This document shows, piece after piece, positions 1 through 9,061 of a stretch of 64,000 nt of DNA. The DNA comes from Sphingobacteriaceae bacterium (GTDB lineage: Bacteria > Bacteroidota > Bacteroidia > Sphingobacteriales > Sphingobacteriaceae). The translations under genes and the position numbers were made by a program. The notes beneath the pieces were generated by a model, which made no database searches, was not told where the DNA came from, and was given only the letters and a program-made list of their open reading frames with translations. The stretch is from assembly GCA_947463785.1 (NCBI GenBank), contig CANHRG010000001.1, positions 124,001 to 188,000 of the forward strand. The letters run 5' to 3'. Within the stretch, counting starts at the first letter, position 1. Each line of letters begins with the position of its first letter.

Positions 1-537
1 AAGTGTTTTTTGAGGTGGCTCCTCAATTATTTTTAACAGGGTGTTTCCCTCTTTATCCAGGTATTCTGGCAGCCACATGATGAGGATTTTATATTGGCCC
101 TCAAATGGCTTTAAGCTCAGTTTTTGGAGAATTTGATGGCATTCGGCAATATTGATATTGGCCTGTTTGTTTTCTGCATTTAACGAATTTCGCCATTCAT
201 CTAAACCCAAGTACGGATTAGCCAAAAAAGCTTCACGCCATTGAGCGATAAAAGTTTGGGCCGTATCTTCTTTATGTTGCGCAAAGAACGGATAGGAAAA
301 ATGCAGATCGGGGTGCACCAGTTTCTCGTATTTGCGACAGGAAGCACATTCCCCACAACTATCTTCCGCTCCGGGCTGTTCGCAAGAAATGTATTGGGCA
401 TACGCCAAAGCCAAAGCCAAACTTCCAGATCCTTCCGGACCAAGGAACAATTGCGCATGACTCACTCTGCCGGCTTTAACCGTTTCTATGAGGTGTTTTT
501 TGACCGCTTCTTGCCCAACAATTTCTTTGAACTGCAT
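1..537 (-). CDS. holB: DNA polymerase III delta' subunit (clamp loader), 3'-truncated by window edge
   Basis: The 179 visible residues begin at the ATG complementary to 535-537 and read without a stop to base 1, so the C-terminus lies outside the window. The N-terminus has the clamp-loader AAA+ fold: an MQFKEIVGQ start, a P-loop-like GPEGSGSL at residues 33-40, and a four-cysteine zinc module at C52, C61, C64 and C67. The Walker A lysine is replaced by Ser39, as expected for the non-ATPase delta' subunit rather than the DnaX motor. The family loads the beta sliding clamp on DNA. It is divergent from ruvX with 54 bases between the two starts. A DnaX-like paralogue is the alternative, but the missing lysine argues against it. 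Confidence 0.85.
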   Translation of the reverse strand, partial: MQFKEIVGQEAVKKHLIETVKAGRVSHAQLFLGPEGSGSLALALAYAQYISCEQPGAEDSCGECASCRKYEKLVHPDLHFSYPFFAQHKEDTAQTFIAQWREAFLANPYLGLDEWRNSLNAENKQANINIAECHQILQKLSLKPFEGQYKILIMWLPEYLDKEGNTLLKIIEEPPQKTL

Positions 538-591
538 GCTTGCAAAATACGGAAAATTTCAAAGTATCATTCATAATCAACACCTTTGCAC

Positions 592-1014
592 ATGCCCCGC
601 ATCATGGCCTTCGATTATGGAACCAAGCGTATCGGTATTGCCGTTACTGACCCGCTGCAAATTATTGCTACCGGACTCGAAACCATTCACCCGAAAGATA
701 GCGTAGCCTATTTGCAAAAATACCTGGCCCAAGAGGACGTATGCTGTTTCGTGGTAGGTGAACCCCGACGAATGGACGGTTCACATTCAGACGTGGAACG
801 CCAAATCAAAGGATTCTTGAGTTTACTGAACAAGCATTTTCCGCATATTCCCATCGAACGCATGGATGAGCGCTTCACCTCTAAAATGGCTTCATCCAGT
901 ATTGCACAAAGTGGATTAAAGAAAAGTGACCGACAGAGCAAGGAACTGGTAGATACGGTTTCGGCTACCCTGATTTTGCAATCGTATTTAGAGAAAAAAG
1001 CTCATGGATTTTGA
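592..1014 (+). CDS. ruvX: RuvX/YqgF-family putative Holliday junction resolvase / pre-16S rRNA nuclease
   Basis: A 140-residue RNase H-fold protein, normal length for the family. Motifs visible: FDYGTKRIGIAVTD at the N-terminus (first acidic residue), VGEPRRMDG in the middle and VDTVSA near the C-terminus, matching the acidic residues of YqgF proteins. The ATG at 592 is preferred over a TTG six bases upstream because MPRIMAFDYG is the usual family start. Known roles are 16S rRNA 5'-end processing and possibly recombination. It heads a plus-strand run, with 38 bases to the methyltransferase gene downstream. Confidence 0.92.
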   Translation: MPRIMAFDYGTKRIGIAVTDPLQIIATGLETIHPKDSVAYLQKYLAQEDVCCFVVGEPRRMDGSHSDVERQIKGFLSLLNKHFPHIPIERMDERFTSKMASSSIAQSGLKKSDRQSKELVDTVSATLILQSYLEKKAHGF

Positions 1015-1052
1015 GTTTTAAGTGCTAAAATTCAAATTCTTACCTTTATACC

Positions 1053-1691
1053 ATGTCTTTACTCAGCGAAGAGCTTAACCAATACCTGGATTATTTGGCC
1101 GAACCGGAAAGTGACCTGTTGCGAAAAATCAATAGGGAAACCCATCTGCAAGTACTGATGCCGAGAATGCTTTCGGGCCATTTTCAAGGCAGAACGCTAA
1201 GCATGCTGAGTAAACTGGTTCGCCCAGAGTGTATTCTCGAAATCGGAACATTTACTGGTTACGCTACACTTTGTTTGGCAGAGGGGCTTCAAAAAGATGG
1301 GGTCATCCATACGATAGATATTAATGAAGAGCTGGAGGATCGAGTAAGAAGTTATTTTGCAGCATCTGAATTCAAAAACCAAATTCAGTACCATATTGGT
1401 GATGCGATGGAAATTATTCCTCAATTGAAGTTAAAACCAGATTTGGTTTTTATCGACGCCGACAAAAAAAACAATGCCAACTATTACGACCTAATTTTTG
1501 AACAGGTAAAACCTGGCGGCCTGATCTTGATTGATAATGTGCTGTGGAGTGGAAAAGTGATCGATTCGGAAAAGTTGGATAAAGACACGCAAACGATAAG
1601 AGCCCTGAACGAGAAAGTTAAAAACGACGACCGTGTTGAACAGTTGCTTTTACCAATCAGAGATGGTTTATGGATTATCCGAAAAAAATAA
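1053..1691 (+). CDS. Class I SAM-dependent O-methyltransferase
   Basis: A 212-residue protein of the Methyltransf_3 (caffeoyl-CoA/catechol O-methyltransferase-like) family. The SAM-binding motif is LEIGTFTGYATLCLA around residues 61-76, followed by the acidic HTIDIN strand and FIDADKKNNANYYD, which carries the metal-binding aspartates, with NVLWSGKV downstream. It probably methylates a hydroxyl group using SAM and a divalent metal. The substrate cannot be told from sequence. Its stop codon is four bases before the GTG start of the next gene, so the two are probably co-transcribed. TACCTTTA just before the start resembles the phylum's TAnnTTTG box with one mismatch. Confidence 0.88.
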   Translation: MSLLSEELNQYLDYLAEPESDLLRKINRETHLQVLMPRMLSGHFQGRTLSMLSKLVRPECILEIGTFTGYATLCLAEGLQKDGVIHTIDINEELEDRVRSYFAASEFKNQIQYHIGDAMEIIPQLKLKPDLVFIDADKKNNANYYDLIFEQVKPGGLILIDNVLWSGKVIDSEKLDKDTQTIRALNEKVKNDDRVEQLLLPIRDGLWIIRKK

Positions 1692-1695
1692 AATC

Positions 1696-2358
1696 GTGAA
1701 AAATCTTATCCTCCTTGCTTTCTTTTTACTCGGATTTATTCCTGCAAAAAGCCAAACAGCAGACCGCATTTACATTGATAAATATAAGGATCTGGCGGTT
1801 AGGCAAATGAAAGAGCACGGCATACCCGCCAGCGTAATCCTAGCAGTGGCTATGCACGAATCGGCCAGCGGAACCAGTAAAATTGCCCGATACCTGAACA
1901 ATCATTTTGGTATTAAAGGGCGAAATCGGGTAAAAACCATTCGTTCGAGCTATAAAAGTTACGATTCGGTAGACAACTCTTACGAGGATTTTATTCGCCT
2001 AATGAAAGAAAAACCCGGTTTTAGTAAGTTGTTTAAACAATACCCGCATTACGATTATAAAAACTGGGTCAGAGGAATACAGCGAGGGGGTTATGCCCAT
2101 AGCAAAACTTGGGGAAGCCAGGTAAGGGCATTTATCGTTAAGTATAAATTATACGAGTACGACGATCGGCCAGCAGACTGGGTAGATTCGCCCAGCAAAG
2201 AGCCTGTAAATTCATCCACAGCTAAAATTTACCGAGTTAAAAATGGTGATACCCTATCAGGGATTGCCAAAAAATTGGGTACAAGCGTAAAACAATTAAT
2301 GAATAAAAACGGCTTGAAAACAAGTAAAATTAAGCCCGGACAACGATTAAAGTATTGA
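1696..2358 (+). CDS. Exported GH73-type glucosaminidase with C-terminal LysM domain
   Basis: A 220-residue protein if started at GTG 1696, chosen because it gives a standard signal peptide (VKNLILLAFFLLGFIPAKSQ) right after the upstream stop. An in-frame ATG at 1663 would lie inside the methyltransferase gene. Residues about 25-155 form the FlgJ/GH73 glucosaminidase fold, with catalytic-type Glu in AVAMHESASG and the NNHFGIKG signature. The last 45 residues are one LysM peptidoglycan-binding repeat. It likely cleaves N-acetylglucosaminyl bonds in the periplasm. Its TGA overlaps the ATG of the next, related gene. Confidence 0.87.
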   Translation: MKNLILLAFFLLGFIPAKSQTADRIYIDKYKDLAVRQMKEHGIPASVILAVAMHESASGTSKIARYLNNHFGIKGRNRVKTIRSSYKSYDSVDNSYEDFIRLMKEKPGFSKLFKQYPHYDYKNWVRGIQRGGYAHSKTWGSQVRAFIVKYKLYEYDDRPADWVDSPSKEPVNSSTAKIYRVKNGDTLSGIAKKLGTSVKQLMNKNGLKTSKIKPGQRLKY

Positions 2359-3149
2359 TGAAAAGGATCGTTTTTTTCTACGCTTTAAGCGTATTGATTT
2401 TGAGTTCCTGCGGTGTAAAAAAACTGTTTCATGGTCGCGATGAAAAGAGTAACGCAGGCAAGGCTTTTACTCCAGAAACCTATATCGATCGTTTCAAATA
2501 CATCGCGATAGCCGAAATGGATAAAAACGGCATTCCGGCGAGTATTACCCTTGCTCAAGGCTTACTGGAGTCGGGCAATGGGAATAGCGAATTGGCCATT
2601 AAAGCCAATAATCACTTCGGAATTAAGTGTAACGGCGAATGGAATGGCAAGAAAATCTACAAAGACGACGATGAAAAAAACGAATGTTTCCGCGTGTACG
2701 GATCGGCAGAACAGTCGTTTGTAGATCATTCTGAATTTTTAAAAAGAAAAAGATATGCCCCCCTGTTCGACTTGAAAAAAGACGATTACAAAGGCTGGGC
2801 AAAAGGATTAAAAGAGGCAGGCTATGCTACCAATCCAAAATATCCAGATTTGTTAATTAATCTTATTGAGCGTTACCAATTGTATCGGTTTGATGGAAAA
2901 GATTATCCTGCCGATAGGGTAAAACGGGAAGACCGGGTAATTACGGAGATCGCGACGGAAAAACCCCAGGAAACGGAAAAAGGCAAAATGAAAAGTGCGG
3001 TGAGTATGAAAATATACGAAGTGAAAGAAGGTGATACACTGTATTCCATTGCCAAAACTTTTGGATTGAGCGTGGCCGACTTGAAAACTCTAAATAATTT
3101 GCAAAGCGATACGGTAAACATCGGTCAGTTGCTTTTAGTTGCTAAATAA
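2358..3149 (+). CDS. Glucosaminidase lipoprotein with C-terminal LysM domain
   Basis: A 263-residue second copy of the same architecture. The signal peptide ends in a lipobox (LILSSC), predicting lipidation at Cys18. The glucosaminidase domain shows PASITLAQGLLESGNG with catalytic Glu and the NNHFGIKC signature, and the LysM repeat (YEVKEGDTLYSIAKTFGLS) fills the last 45 residues. Start ATG 2358 overlaps the upstream TGA by one base, indicating translational coupling. It has an extra charged loop (KDDDEKNE) in the catalytic domain compared with its neighbour. It probably acts as a membrane-tethered cell-wall hydrolase partner of the upstream secreted enzyme. Confidence 0.87.
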   Translation: MKRIVFFYALSVLILSSCGVKKLFHGRDEKSNAGKAFTPETYIDRFKYIAIAEMDKNGIPASITLAQGLLESGNGNSELAIKANNHFGIKCNGEWNGKKIYKDDDEKNECFRVYGSAEQSFVDHSEFLKRKRYAPLFDLKKDDYKGWAKGLKEAGYATNPKYPDLLINLIERYQLYRFDGKDYPADRVKREDRVITEIATEKPQETEKGKMKSAVSMKIYEVKEGDTLYSIAKTFGLSVADLKTLNNLQSDTVNIGQLLLVAK

Positions 3150-3208
3150 GGTGTTAAGTTTTGTTAAAAGCGGTAGTTTAAAAACCATTTAACGTAGTTT
3201 TAGTCGAT

Positions 3209-3955
3209 TTGAAAAAGCGCATCTTCATAAGCCTTTTGTTCATCCTCATGGTAGGAAAACTGCTTGCACAAGAACGAATTGTAAGGGGATTGGTTTTTGA
3301 TCGCGATAGCAAAGTTCGCCTTACTAGGGTGTTTATAGTTAACAGCCGAACCCAAATCGGTTTTTACAATACGACCAAGGGAGAATTTAAAACTACTGCT
3401 CAAACCGGCGATGTGCTCATAGCTCGACTGGAAGGGTTCAGAAGCGATACCGTAAAAGTTGGTCCTGAGGGCGATGTGCTATTCTTCCTGAAAAGAAACA
3501 GCATCCGATTGAAAGAGGTACTGATTAAAGACACTTTACAAAACCCGGTAAAGAAGGTTTTAGAAACCCGAGAGGATTTTAAAGACATTTACCGTAAGGG
3601 TAATGTATCCGATATTTTTACTACGGGTGGCGGGAATGGAATGGGTGGCGCTGGATTAAGTATTGATGCACTGTACAATGCCGTTAGCCGTGAAGGTAAA
3701 AATGCCCGGTTTTTACAAAAAATCATAGATCGAGATTACAAAGAGGCGGTAATTGATTACCGCTATACCCCAGCTTTGGTGCAACAAGCTACTGGTTTAA
3801 CCGGCCTAAAACTCAAAGATTTTATGCAGCAATACCGACCAACCTACAACTTTGTGTTGGTGGCCAACGACTACGAAATGATTCGTTTTATTCAGGGTGC
3901 CTACCAACGATACCTGATTAACCCGGGGGCTTATCGCTTGCCACCACTGAAATAA
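3209..3955 (+). CDS. Exported protein with carboxypeptidase-regulatory-like N-terminal domain, function unknown
   Basis: A 248-residue protein started at TTG 3209 with a clear signal peptide (KKRIFISLLFILMVGKLLAQ). Residues about 22-90 look like the beta-sandwich found at the N-terminus of many Bacteroidota outer-membrane proteins (RGLVFDRDSKVRLTRVFIVN, then a G-D-V-L-I-A-R-L-E-G-F strand). The remainder has no domain I recognise. It follows the glucosaminidases by 59 bases. A second exported protein of the same plan lies at 9628-10266 on the other strand. Confidence 0.65.
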   Translation: MKKRIFISLLFILMVGKLLAQERIVRGLVFDRDSKVRLTRVFIVNSRTQIGFYNTTKGEFKTTAQTGDVLIARLEGFRSDTVKVGPEGDVLFFLKRNSIRLKEVLIKDTLQNPVKKVLETREDFKDIYRKGNVSDIFTTGGGNGMGGAGLSIDALYNAVSREGKNARFLQKIIDRDYKEAVIDYRYTPALVQQATGLTGLKLKDFMQQYRPTYNFVLVANDYEMIRFIQGAYQRYLINPGAYRLPPLK

Positions 3956-3977
3956 TCGCAGACTTCGGACCTTCCTA

Positions 3978-4009
3978 TTGCGGTTTTAAAGCGGGAATAG
4001 CTAAATTTG
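3978..4009 (+). promoter_or_regulatory. Promoter for ffh
   Basis: TTG at 3978-3980, a 21-base spacer, and TAAATTTG at 4002-4009 match the Bacteroidota sigma factor consensus (TTTG, 19-21 bases, TAnnTTTG). Transcription would begin near 4015, leaving a leader of about 15 bases before the ffh ATG at 4029. Confidence 0.6.
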
Positions 4010-4028
4010 TGTCCATTTCAACAGCTAA

Positions 4029-5372
4029 ATGTTTCAAAACTTACAAGATAAACTCGACAGAGCCTTTAAAGTATTAAAGGGACAAGGTACCATTACCGAG
4101 ATCAACGTGGCCGAAACCATGAAAGAGATCCGTAAAGCCTTGTTAGATGCGGACGTAAATTATAAAACTGCCAAAACCTTTACCGACGAGGTAAAAGAAA
4201 AAGCCCTGGGTCAGAATGTACTTACGGCAGTATCACCGGGCCAGTTGCTCACTAAAATCATGAACGATGAGCTTGCCCGGCTTATGGGTGGTGAGGCTGC
4301 TGATTTGAATTTATTGGCAAATCCCACCGTAATCCTGATTGCAGGTTTAAATGGTGCCGGTAAAACTACATTCTCAGCCAAACTGGCTAACTACTTAAAA
4401 ACACAAAAAGGCAAAAAGCCTTTATTGGTTGCAGGCGATGTTTACCGTCCGGCGGCTATAGATCAATTACAAGTTTTGGGTGAACAAACCGGTGTATCGG
4501 TTTACGCCGATTTAACTTCAAAAGATCCTATAGGGATAGCAGTGGCAGGTATTGCGGAAGCGAAGAAGAACGGAAACAATGTGGTGATTGTGGATACCGC
4601 GGGCAGGTTAGCTGTAGATGAGGAGATGATGAATGAGATTGCCGCAGTTAAAGACGCCACACAACCTCATGAAATTTTGTTTGTGGTAGATTCCATGACC
4701 GGTCAGGATGCTGTAAACACCGCAAAAGCATTTAACGACCGTCTAGATTTTACCGGAGTGGTATTAACCAAATTAGATGGCGATACCCGTGGTGGTGCGG
4801 CCCTATCCATCAAATCGGTGGTTAACAAACCGATTAAGTTTATTGGTACCGGCGAGAAAATGGAAGCACTGGATGTATTCTATCCAGACCGCATGGCTTC
4901 TCGTATTTTGGGTATGGGTGACGTGGTTTCTTTGGTAGAGCGTGCTCAAATGCAGTTCGACGAAAAGGAAGCTGCCGAACTCCAAAAGAAAATTCGCAAG
5001 AATAAATTCGATTTCAATGATTTTCTGAATCAGATTCAGCAGATCAAGAAAATGGGAAATATGAAAGACCTCATGGGTATGATCCCCGGGGTTGGCAAGG
5101 CCATCAAAGATGTAGATATTGACGACAATGCGTTCAAGCCGGTTGAAGCCATTATTCGCTCCATGACTCCTTTCGAACGCGAAAATCCAGACGCCATTTC
5201 TACCAGTCGCCGCACCCGTATTGCCAGAGGCTCAGGCACCAATATCACCGAAGTCAATAAATTGATTAAACAATTTGAAGATATGCGCAAGGTAATGAAG
5301 CAATTCTCTAACCCGGCTGCTGCAGCCAAAATGATGCGGGGAATGCCGCAAATGCCGTTCGGCAAAAGGTAA
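4029..5372 (+). CDS. ffh: Signal recognition particle protein Ffh (SRP54)
   Basis: A 447-residue SRP GTPase of normal length. It has the N domain, then the G domain with GLNGAGKTT at residues 106-114, the DVYRPAAIDQL insertion, DTAGR and TKLDGD, and a methionine-rich M domain from about residue 320 that includes the RNA-binding SRRTRIARGSG motif. It binds signal sequences of nascent membrane proteins and delivers ribosomes to FtsY. No 4.5S RNA gene was seen nearby. It is monocistronic by appearance, with its own promoter and a hairpin plus T-run at 5397-5429. Confidence 0.97.
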   Translation: MFQNLQDKLDRAFKVLKGQGTITEINVAETMKEIRKALLDADVNYKTAKTFTDEVKEKALGQNVLTAVSPGQLLTKIMNDELARLMGGEAADLNLLANPTVILIAGLNGAGKTTFSAKLANYLKTQKGKKPLLVAGDVYRPAAIDQLQVLGEQTGVSVYADLTSKDPIGIAVAGIAEAKKNGNNVVIVDTAGRLAVDEEMMNEIAAVKDATQPHEILFVVDSMTGQDAVNTAKAFNDRLDFTGVVLTKLDGDTRGGAALSIKSVVNKPIKFIGTGEKMEALDVFYPDRMASRILGMGDVVSLVERAQMQFDEKEAAELQKKIRKNKFDFNDFLNQIQQIKKMGNMKDLMGMIPGVGKAIKDVDIDDNAFKPVEAIIRSMTPFERENPDAISTSRRTRIARGSGTNITEVNKLIKQFEDMRKVMKQFSNPAAAAKMMRGMPQMPFGKR

Positions 5373-5396
5373 AATCAAAAAATCACAATAAAAAGG

Positions 5397-5429
5397 AGCC
5401 ATTTTAGTTAATACTGAAATGGTTTTTTT
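5397..5429 (+). terminator. Hairpin plus T-run after ffh, abutting the yifB start codon
   Basis: AGCCATTT (5397-5404) pairs with AAATGGTT (5417-5424), with a 12-base loop and seven consecutive T ending at 5429. The ATG of yifB begins at the very next base. It reads as an intrinsic terminator for ffh, or as an attenuator in the yifB leader. Confidence 0.7.
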
Positions 5430-6968
5430 ATGCTCGTCAAAACCTTCGGCAGTGCCGTTTATGGAATAGAGGCCATCGGTATTACCATCGAAGTCAATAT
5501 CAGCCCCGGCACCAAGTATTACATGGTGGGTTTGCCCGATAATGCGGTCAAAGAAAGCCTTCACCGGGTAGAAAGTGCAATTCAAAGTGCAGGCTTTCGC
5601 ATGCCCAGGCAAAAAATTGTGGTCAATCTGGCACCTGCCGATATTCGCAAAGAGGGGTCTGCCTACGATTTAGCTATCGCGATAGGTATTTTGGCAGCCT
5701 CATGCCAGGTAAACCAAGAACAGCTGGAAGATTACCTGATTATGGGCGAACTTTCGCTGGATGGTAGCCTTCAGGGAATAAAGGGAGCGTTACCCATTGC
5801 CATCCAAGGCCGTAAAGAGGGTTTTAAGGGATTGTTTCTTCCGCAGCAAAACGCCCGAGAAGCAGCTATTGTATCCGATTTTGATGTTTATGGAATACGT
5901 AGTCTGAAAGAGCTTGCCGACTTTTTTAATCAGAAACACATTCCAGAACCTATAGTTATCGATACCCGTCAGGAGTTTTTGACTAACATCAACGCGTACG
6001 ATAACGACTTTGCAGACGTAAAGGGACAAGAAAACATCAAGAGGGCCCTCGAAATTGCCGCGGCCGGCGGTCATAATGTAATACTGATCGGTCCTCCGGG
6101 AGCTGGAAAAACCATGTTGGCCAAGCGTTTATCCACCATTTTACCACCTCTTAATCTTCACGAGGCGCTAGAAACCACCAAAATTCATTCAGTTGCCGGG
6201 AAAATGGCCGCAGCAGATTCATTAATGACCGTTCGTCCCTTTCGGTCGCCGCATCATACCGTAAGTGATGTTGCCCTTGTGGGCGGAGGCATTCATCCAC
6301 AACCCGGCGAAATATCTTTGGCGCACAATGGTGTTTTATTTCTCGACGAATTGCCTGAATTTAAACGAACTGTACTCGAGGTGATGCGTCAACCCTTAGA
6401 AGAAAGACGCGTAACCATCTCCAGAGCAAAGTTTAGTGTAGATTATCCGGCGAGCTTTATGTTGGTCGCTTCCATGAACCCGTGCCCCTGCGGGTTTTAT
6501 AATCATCCGGAAAAAGAATGTATTTGTGGCCCCGGCTTGGTACAAAAATACCTGAGTCGTATTTCTGGACCTTTATTGGATCGCATCGACTTGCACGTTG
6601 AAGTTACTCCGGTAAATTTCAATGAACTTTCCTCAGAAAAAGCAGGAGAAAAAAGTGAACTGATCCGAAAACGGGTAATCCTTGCCCGGGAGATTCAACA
6701 AGAGCGTTTCCAAACAAAAGCAGAAGTTTATTGCAATGCGCAAATGAATCCGCAAACTGTTCGGAATTTGTGCAAAATCGATACGGCCGGGCAAACACTA
6801 CTGAAACAGGCTATGGAAAAGCTGGGATTATCCGCCCGGGCATACGATCGAATTTTAAAGGTAGCCCGAACCATTGCCGATTTAGCCGAAAGTGATGAAA
6901 TCGAGATAGCGCATTTGGCAGAAGCTATTCATTACCGCAGCCTCGACCGGGAGGGCTGGGCCGGCTAA
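5430..6968 (+). CDS. yifB: YifB/ComM-family Mg-chelatase-like AAA+ ATPase
   Basis: A 512-residue protein with the complete family layout. An N-terminal Lon-substrate-like domain ([22 protein letters not shown] start) is followed by an AAA+ module with Walker A GPPGAGKT near residue 222 and Walker [12 protein letters not shown] conserved Cys cluster (MNPCPCGF...CICGP) and a C-terminal Mg_chelatase_C helical domain complete it. In proteobacteria ComM promotes branch migration during natural transformation. Here that role is only inferred from homology. The annotated start gives the standard N-terminus even though it touches the upstream terminator T-run, so translation or transcription must tolerate that hairpin. 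Confidence 0.93.
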   Translation: MLVKTFGSAVYGIEAIGITIEVNISPGTKYYMVGLPDNAVKESLHRVESAIQSAGFRMPRQKIVVNLAPADIRKEGSAYDLAIAIGILAASCQVNQEQLEDYLIMGELSLDGSLQGIKGALPIAIQGRKEGFKGLFLPQQNAREAAIVSDFDVYGIRSLKELADFFNQKHIPEPIVIDTRQEFLTNINAYDNDFADVKGQENIKRALEIAAAGGHNVILIGPPGAGKTMLAKRLSTILPPLNLHEALETTKIHSVAGKMAAADSLMTVRPFRSPHHTVSDVALVGGGIHPQPGEISLAHNGVLFLDELPEFKRTVLEVMRQPLEERRVTISRAKFSVDYPASFMLVASMNPCPCGFYNHPEKECICGPGLVQKYLSRISGPLLDRIDLHVEVTPVNFNELSSEKAGEKSELIRKRVILAREIQQERFQTKAEVYCNAQMNPQTVRNLCKIDTAGQTLLKQAMEKLGLSARAYDRILKVARTIADLAESDEIEIAHLAEAIHYRSLDREGWAG

Positions 6969-7012
6969 ACAGGCTCTTGCTAAAGAAGTTAAATGAATCG
7001 TAAATTCACTGC

Positions 7013-7654
7013 ATGAAAAAATCAATATTCTTCGTGCTTTTGACCGCTGCCGTTATTGCCTGTAATGCTCAAACTAAAAAGTCTCCGGCCGGCATTCAAA
7101 AAGTGAATCTGAATCCGCCGAAGGGCAAAGCCATTGCCGCTTTTGCCGAAGGTTGTTTCTGGTGCTCGGAAAAGATATTTGAATCGGTAGCTGGAATTGA
7201 CTCGGTGGTTTCGGGTTATGCCGGTGGAAACAAAGCTAATCCTACGTACGAAGAGGTAAGCTCTGAAACCACCGGACACGCTGAATCGGTTCTGATTTAT
7301 TACAATCCTCAAAAAATCAGCTACAAAGAGTTATTACGCGTTTTCTTTACTTCACACGATCCAACCACCAAAGACCGACAAGGTCCGGATGTGGGTTCAT
7401 CCTATCGAAGTGTGATTTTTTACCGCGATGCTGCTGAAAAAGCACGTGCAGAGTTCGCCATCAGAGAGCTGAGCAAATCCGGTCAATTCAGAAAACCGAT
7501 TGTAACTGAACTATTGCCATTGAAGGAATTCTGGCGTGCAGAGGAATATCATCAAGATTTTGCCAAAAAGAACCCAAATCAAGGCTACATCAAAGCGGTA
7601 TCGAATCCTCGTTACGAAAGTTTTAAAAAAGCCTATAAATCCAAAAGCAAGTAG
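7013..7654 (+). CDS. msrA: Peptide-methionine (S)-S-oxide reductase, probable lipoprotein
   Basis: A 213-residue MsrA with a signal peptide ending in VIAC, predicting lipidation at Cys17 and a periplasmic location. The catalytic segment is GCFWC with nucleophile Cys48 and an extra Cys51 where most MsrA proteins have Gly. The downstream GYAGG and EEYHQDF motifs are conserved. It repairs S-methionine sulfoxide in exported proteins. No MsrB domain is fused and none lies adjacent. The long linker (residues 20-40) fits a tethered enzyme. Confidence 0.93.
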   Translation: MKKSIFFVLLTAAVIACNAQTKKSPAGIQKVNLNPPKGKAIAAFAEGCFWCSEKIFESVAGIDSVVSGYAGGNKANPTYEEVSSETTGHAESVLIYYNPQKISYKELLRVFFTSHDPTTKDRQGPDVGSSYRSVIFYRDAAEKARAEFAIRELSKSGQFRKPIVTELLPLKEFWRAEEYHQDFAKKNPNQGYIKAVSNPRYESFKKAYKSKSK

Positions 7655-7805
7655 GCAAAATTTCCAATTTGAAAGAAAAACAAGAGCATGTATTGGCCAA
7701 TTGTAACGACTGAAAAAAAGGTTAAAAATAGTTCGGTTAAAAAGTTTCTAAGCGTATCTGCCGGAGCGAAAGGCCATTTGACGATAAAAACGTAATTTGC
7801 CACCC

Positions 7806-9032
7806 ATGGATCATCAGCTACATACCCTTCAAAACGGTATCCGCGTTTTACTCAAACCTCATGCTTCTGAAATAGCTCACGCCTGCATTTTAGTCAATGC
7901 CGGTTCTCGTGATGAAGCTACAGGAAAAGATGGCTTGGCGCACCTGATTGAGCATTTGCTATTTAAACGTACCGAAAGGCGAAATACGAATCAGATTCTG
8001 AACCGATTGGAATTGGTTGGAGCGGATTTGAATGCCTATACGACCAAAGAATACACCTGCATTCATGCTTCATTTTTAAATCAATACCTGGAACGGGCAC
8101 TAGATTTGTTCGAAGACCTGGCTTTTCATTCTGTTTTTCCCGAGGAGGAACTGGAAAAAGAGAAAGGGGTAATACTGGATGAAATTGCTTCTTACCTGGA
8201 CCAACCCGAAGAAGCTATTCAGGATGATTTCGAAGAACTTATTTTTAAAGACCATGCCTTGGGGCGAAATATTTTGGGTACTCCCAAAACCATGTCTTCG
8301 CTGACAAGAAAAGATATTCAGGAGTTCATCAAGGCTAATTATCGCACCAATGAAATCGTTATTGGAATTTGTGGTGCCTATGATTTTGCCAAGGTGGTGA
8401 ACGTAACCGAAAAATTATTTGGACATCTGCCAGCTAATTTATCGTCAACAAAACGAAAATCGCCTGAGGGCTACGAACCAGAGCAGATGATAGCACAAAA
8501 ACCCATTAATCAATGCCATGCAGTTATGGGTAATCGGGCCTATGAAATCCATCATAGCAACCGAGAAGCACTTTTGCTGTTAAACAACCTCTTAGGTGGG
8601 ATGGGCATGAGCTCCAGACTAAATCTGGAAATCCGTGAAAAATACGGCATCGCCTATACCATCGAATCCAATTATACACCACTCTGCGATTCTGGGATTT
8701 TTTCTATTTATCTCGGAACCGATGCGGAAAAAATAGACAAAGCACTCAAACTGGTTCACCGTGAATTAAAAAAACTACGTGAGCAAAAAATTGGTGATGT
8801 TCAGTTGCATCGGGCTAAACAAAAATTTATTGGTCAGATTGCCTTGGCAGAAGAAAACCGACTCAGCCTAATCATTTCACTTTCCAAAACTTTGCTCGAT
8901 TTTGGGAGTATAGATCCGATTGAAGTCTTATTTGCCAAAATTAATCAAGTCACGTCCGAACAGTTGCTTCGTATTTCGAATGAGATTTTTGAACCTGAGA
9001 AACTCAGCCTCTTGGTATTTAAGCCCGAATAG
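7806..9032 (+). CDS. M16-family zinc peptidase
   Basis: A 408-residue single-chain M16B-type peptidase. The inverted zinc motif HLIEH is at residues 46-50, and the distal glutamate lies in KGVILDEIASYLDQPEE. The C-terminal half is the catalytically inert repeat with the LLNNLLGGMGMSSRL...EKYGIAY signature. ATG 7806 is preferred to TTG 7797 because it opens directly into the conserved strand HQLHTLQNGIRVLL. No signal peptide is visible, suggesting a cytoplasmic enzyme similar to PqqL/YmxG-type processing peptidases. Its natural substrate is unknown. Confidence 0.92.
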   Translation: MDHQLHTLQNGIRVLLKPHASEIAHACILVNAGSRDEATGKDGLAHLIEHLLFKRTERRNTNQILNRLELVGADLNAYTTKEYTCIHASFLNQYLERALDLFEDLAFHSVFPEEELEKEKGVILDEIASYLDQPEEAIQDDFEELIFKDHALGRNILGTPKTMSSLTRKDIQEFIKANYRTNEIVIGICGAYDFAKVVNVTEKLFGHLPANLSSTKRKSPEGYEPEQMIAQKPINQCHAVMGNRAYEIHHSNREALLLLNNLLGGMGMSSRLNLEIREKYGIAYTIESNYTPLCDSGIFSIYLGTDAEKIDKALKLVHRELKKLREQKIGDVQLHRAKQKFIGQIALAEENRLSLIISLSKTLLDFGSIDPIEVLFAKINQVTSEQLLRISNEIFEPEKLSLLVFKPE

Positions 9033-9049
9033 AAGCGGCTTCAATTTCG

Positions 9050-9057
9050 TATGTTTG
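9050..9057 (+). promoter_or_regulatory. Possible -7 promoter box for def
   Basis: TATGTTTG matches TAnnTTTG exactly. No good -33 element lies 19-21 bases upstream. If used, the transcript would start within a few bases of the def ATG at 9062, making it nearly leaderless. Confidence 0.35.
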
Positions 9058-9061
9058 TAGC

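Noticed and set aside
7655-7805. Regulatory RNA or riboswitch upstream of the M16 peptidase
   Set aside because: I find no stable stem or promoter box. TAATTTG near the start lacks one base of the consensus.
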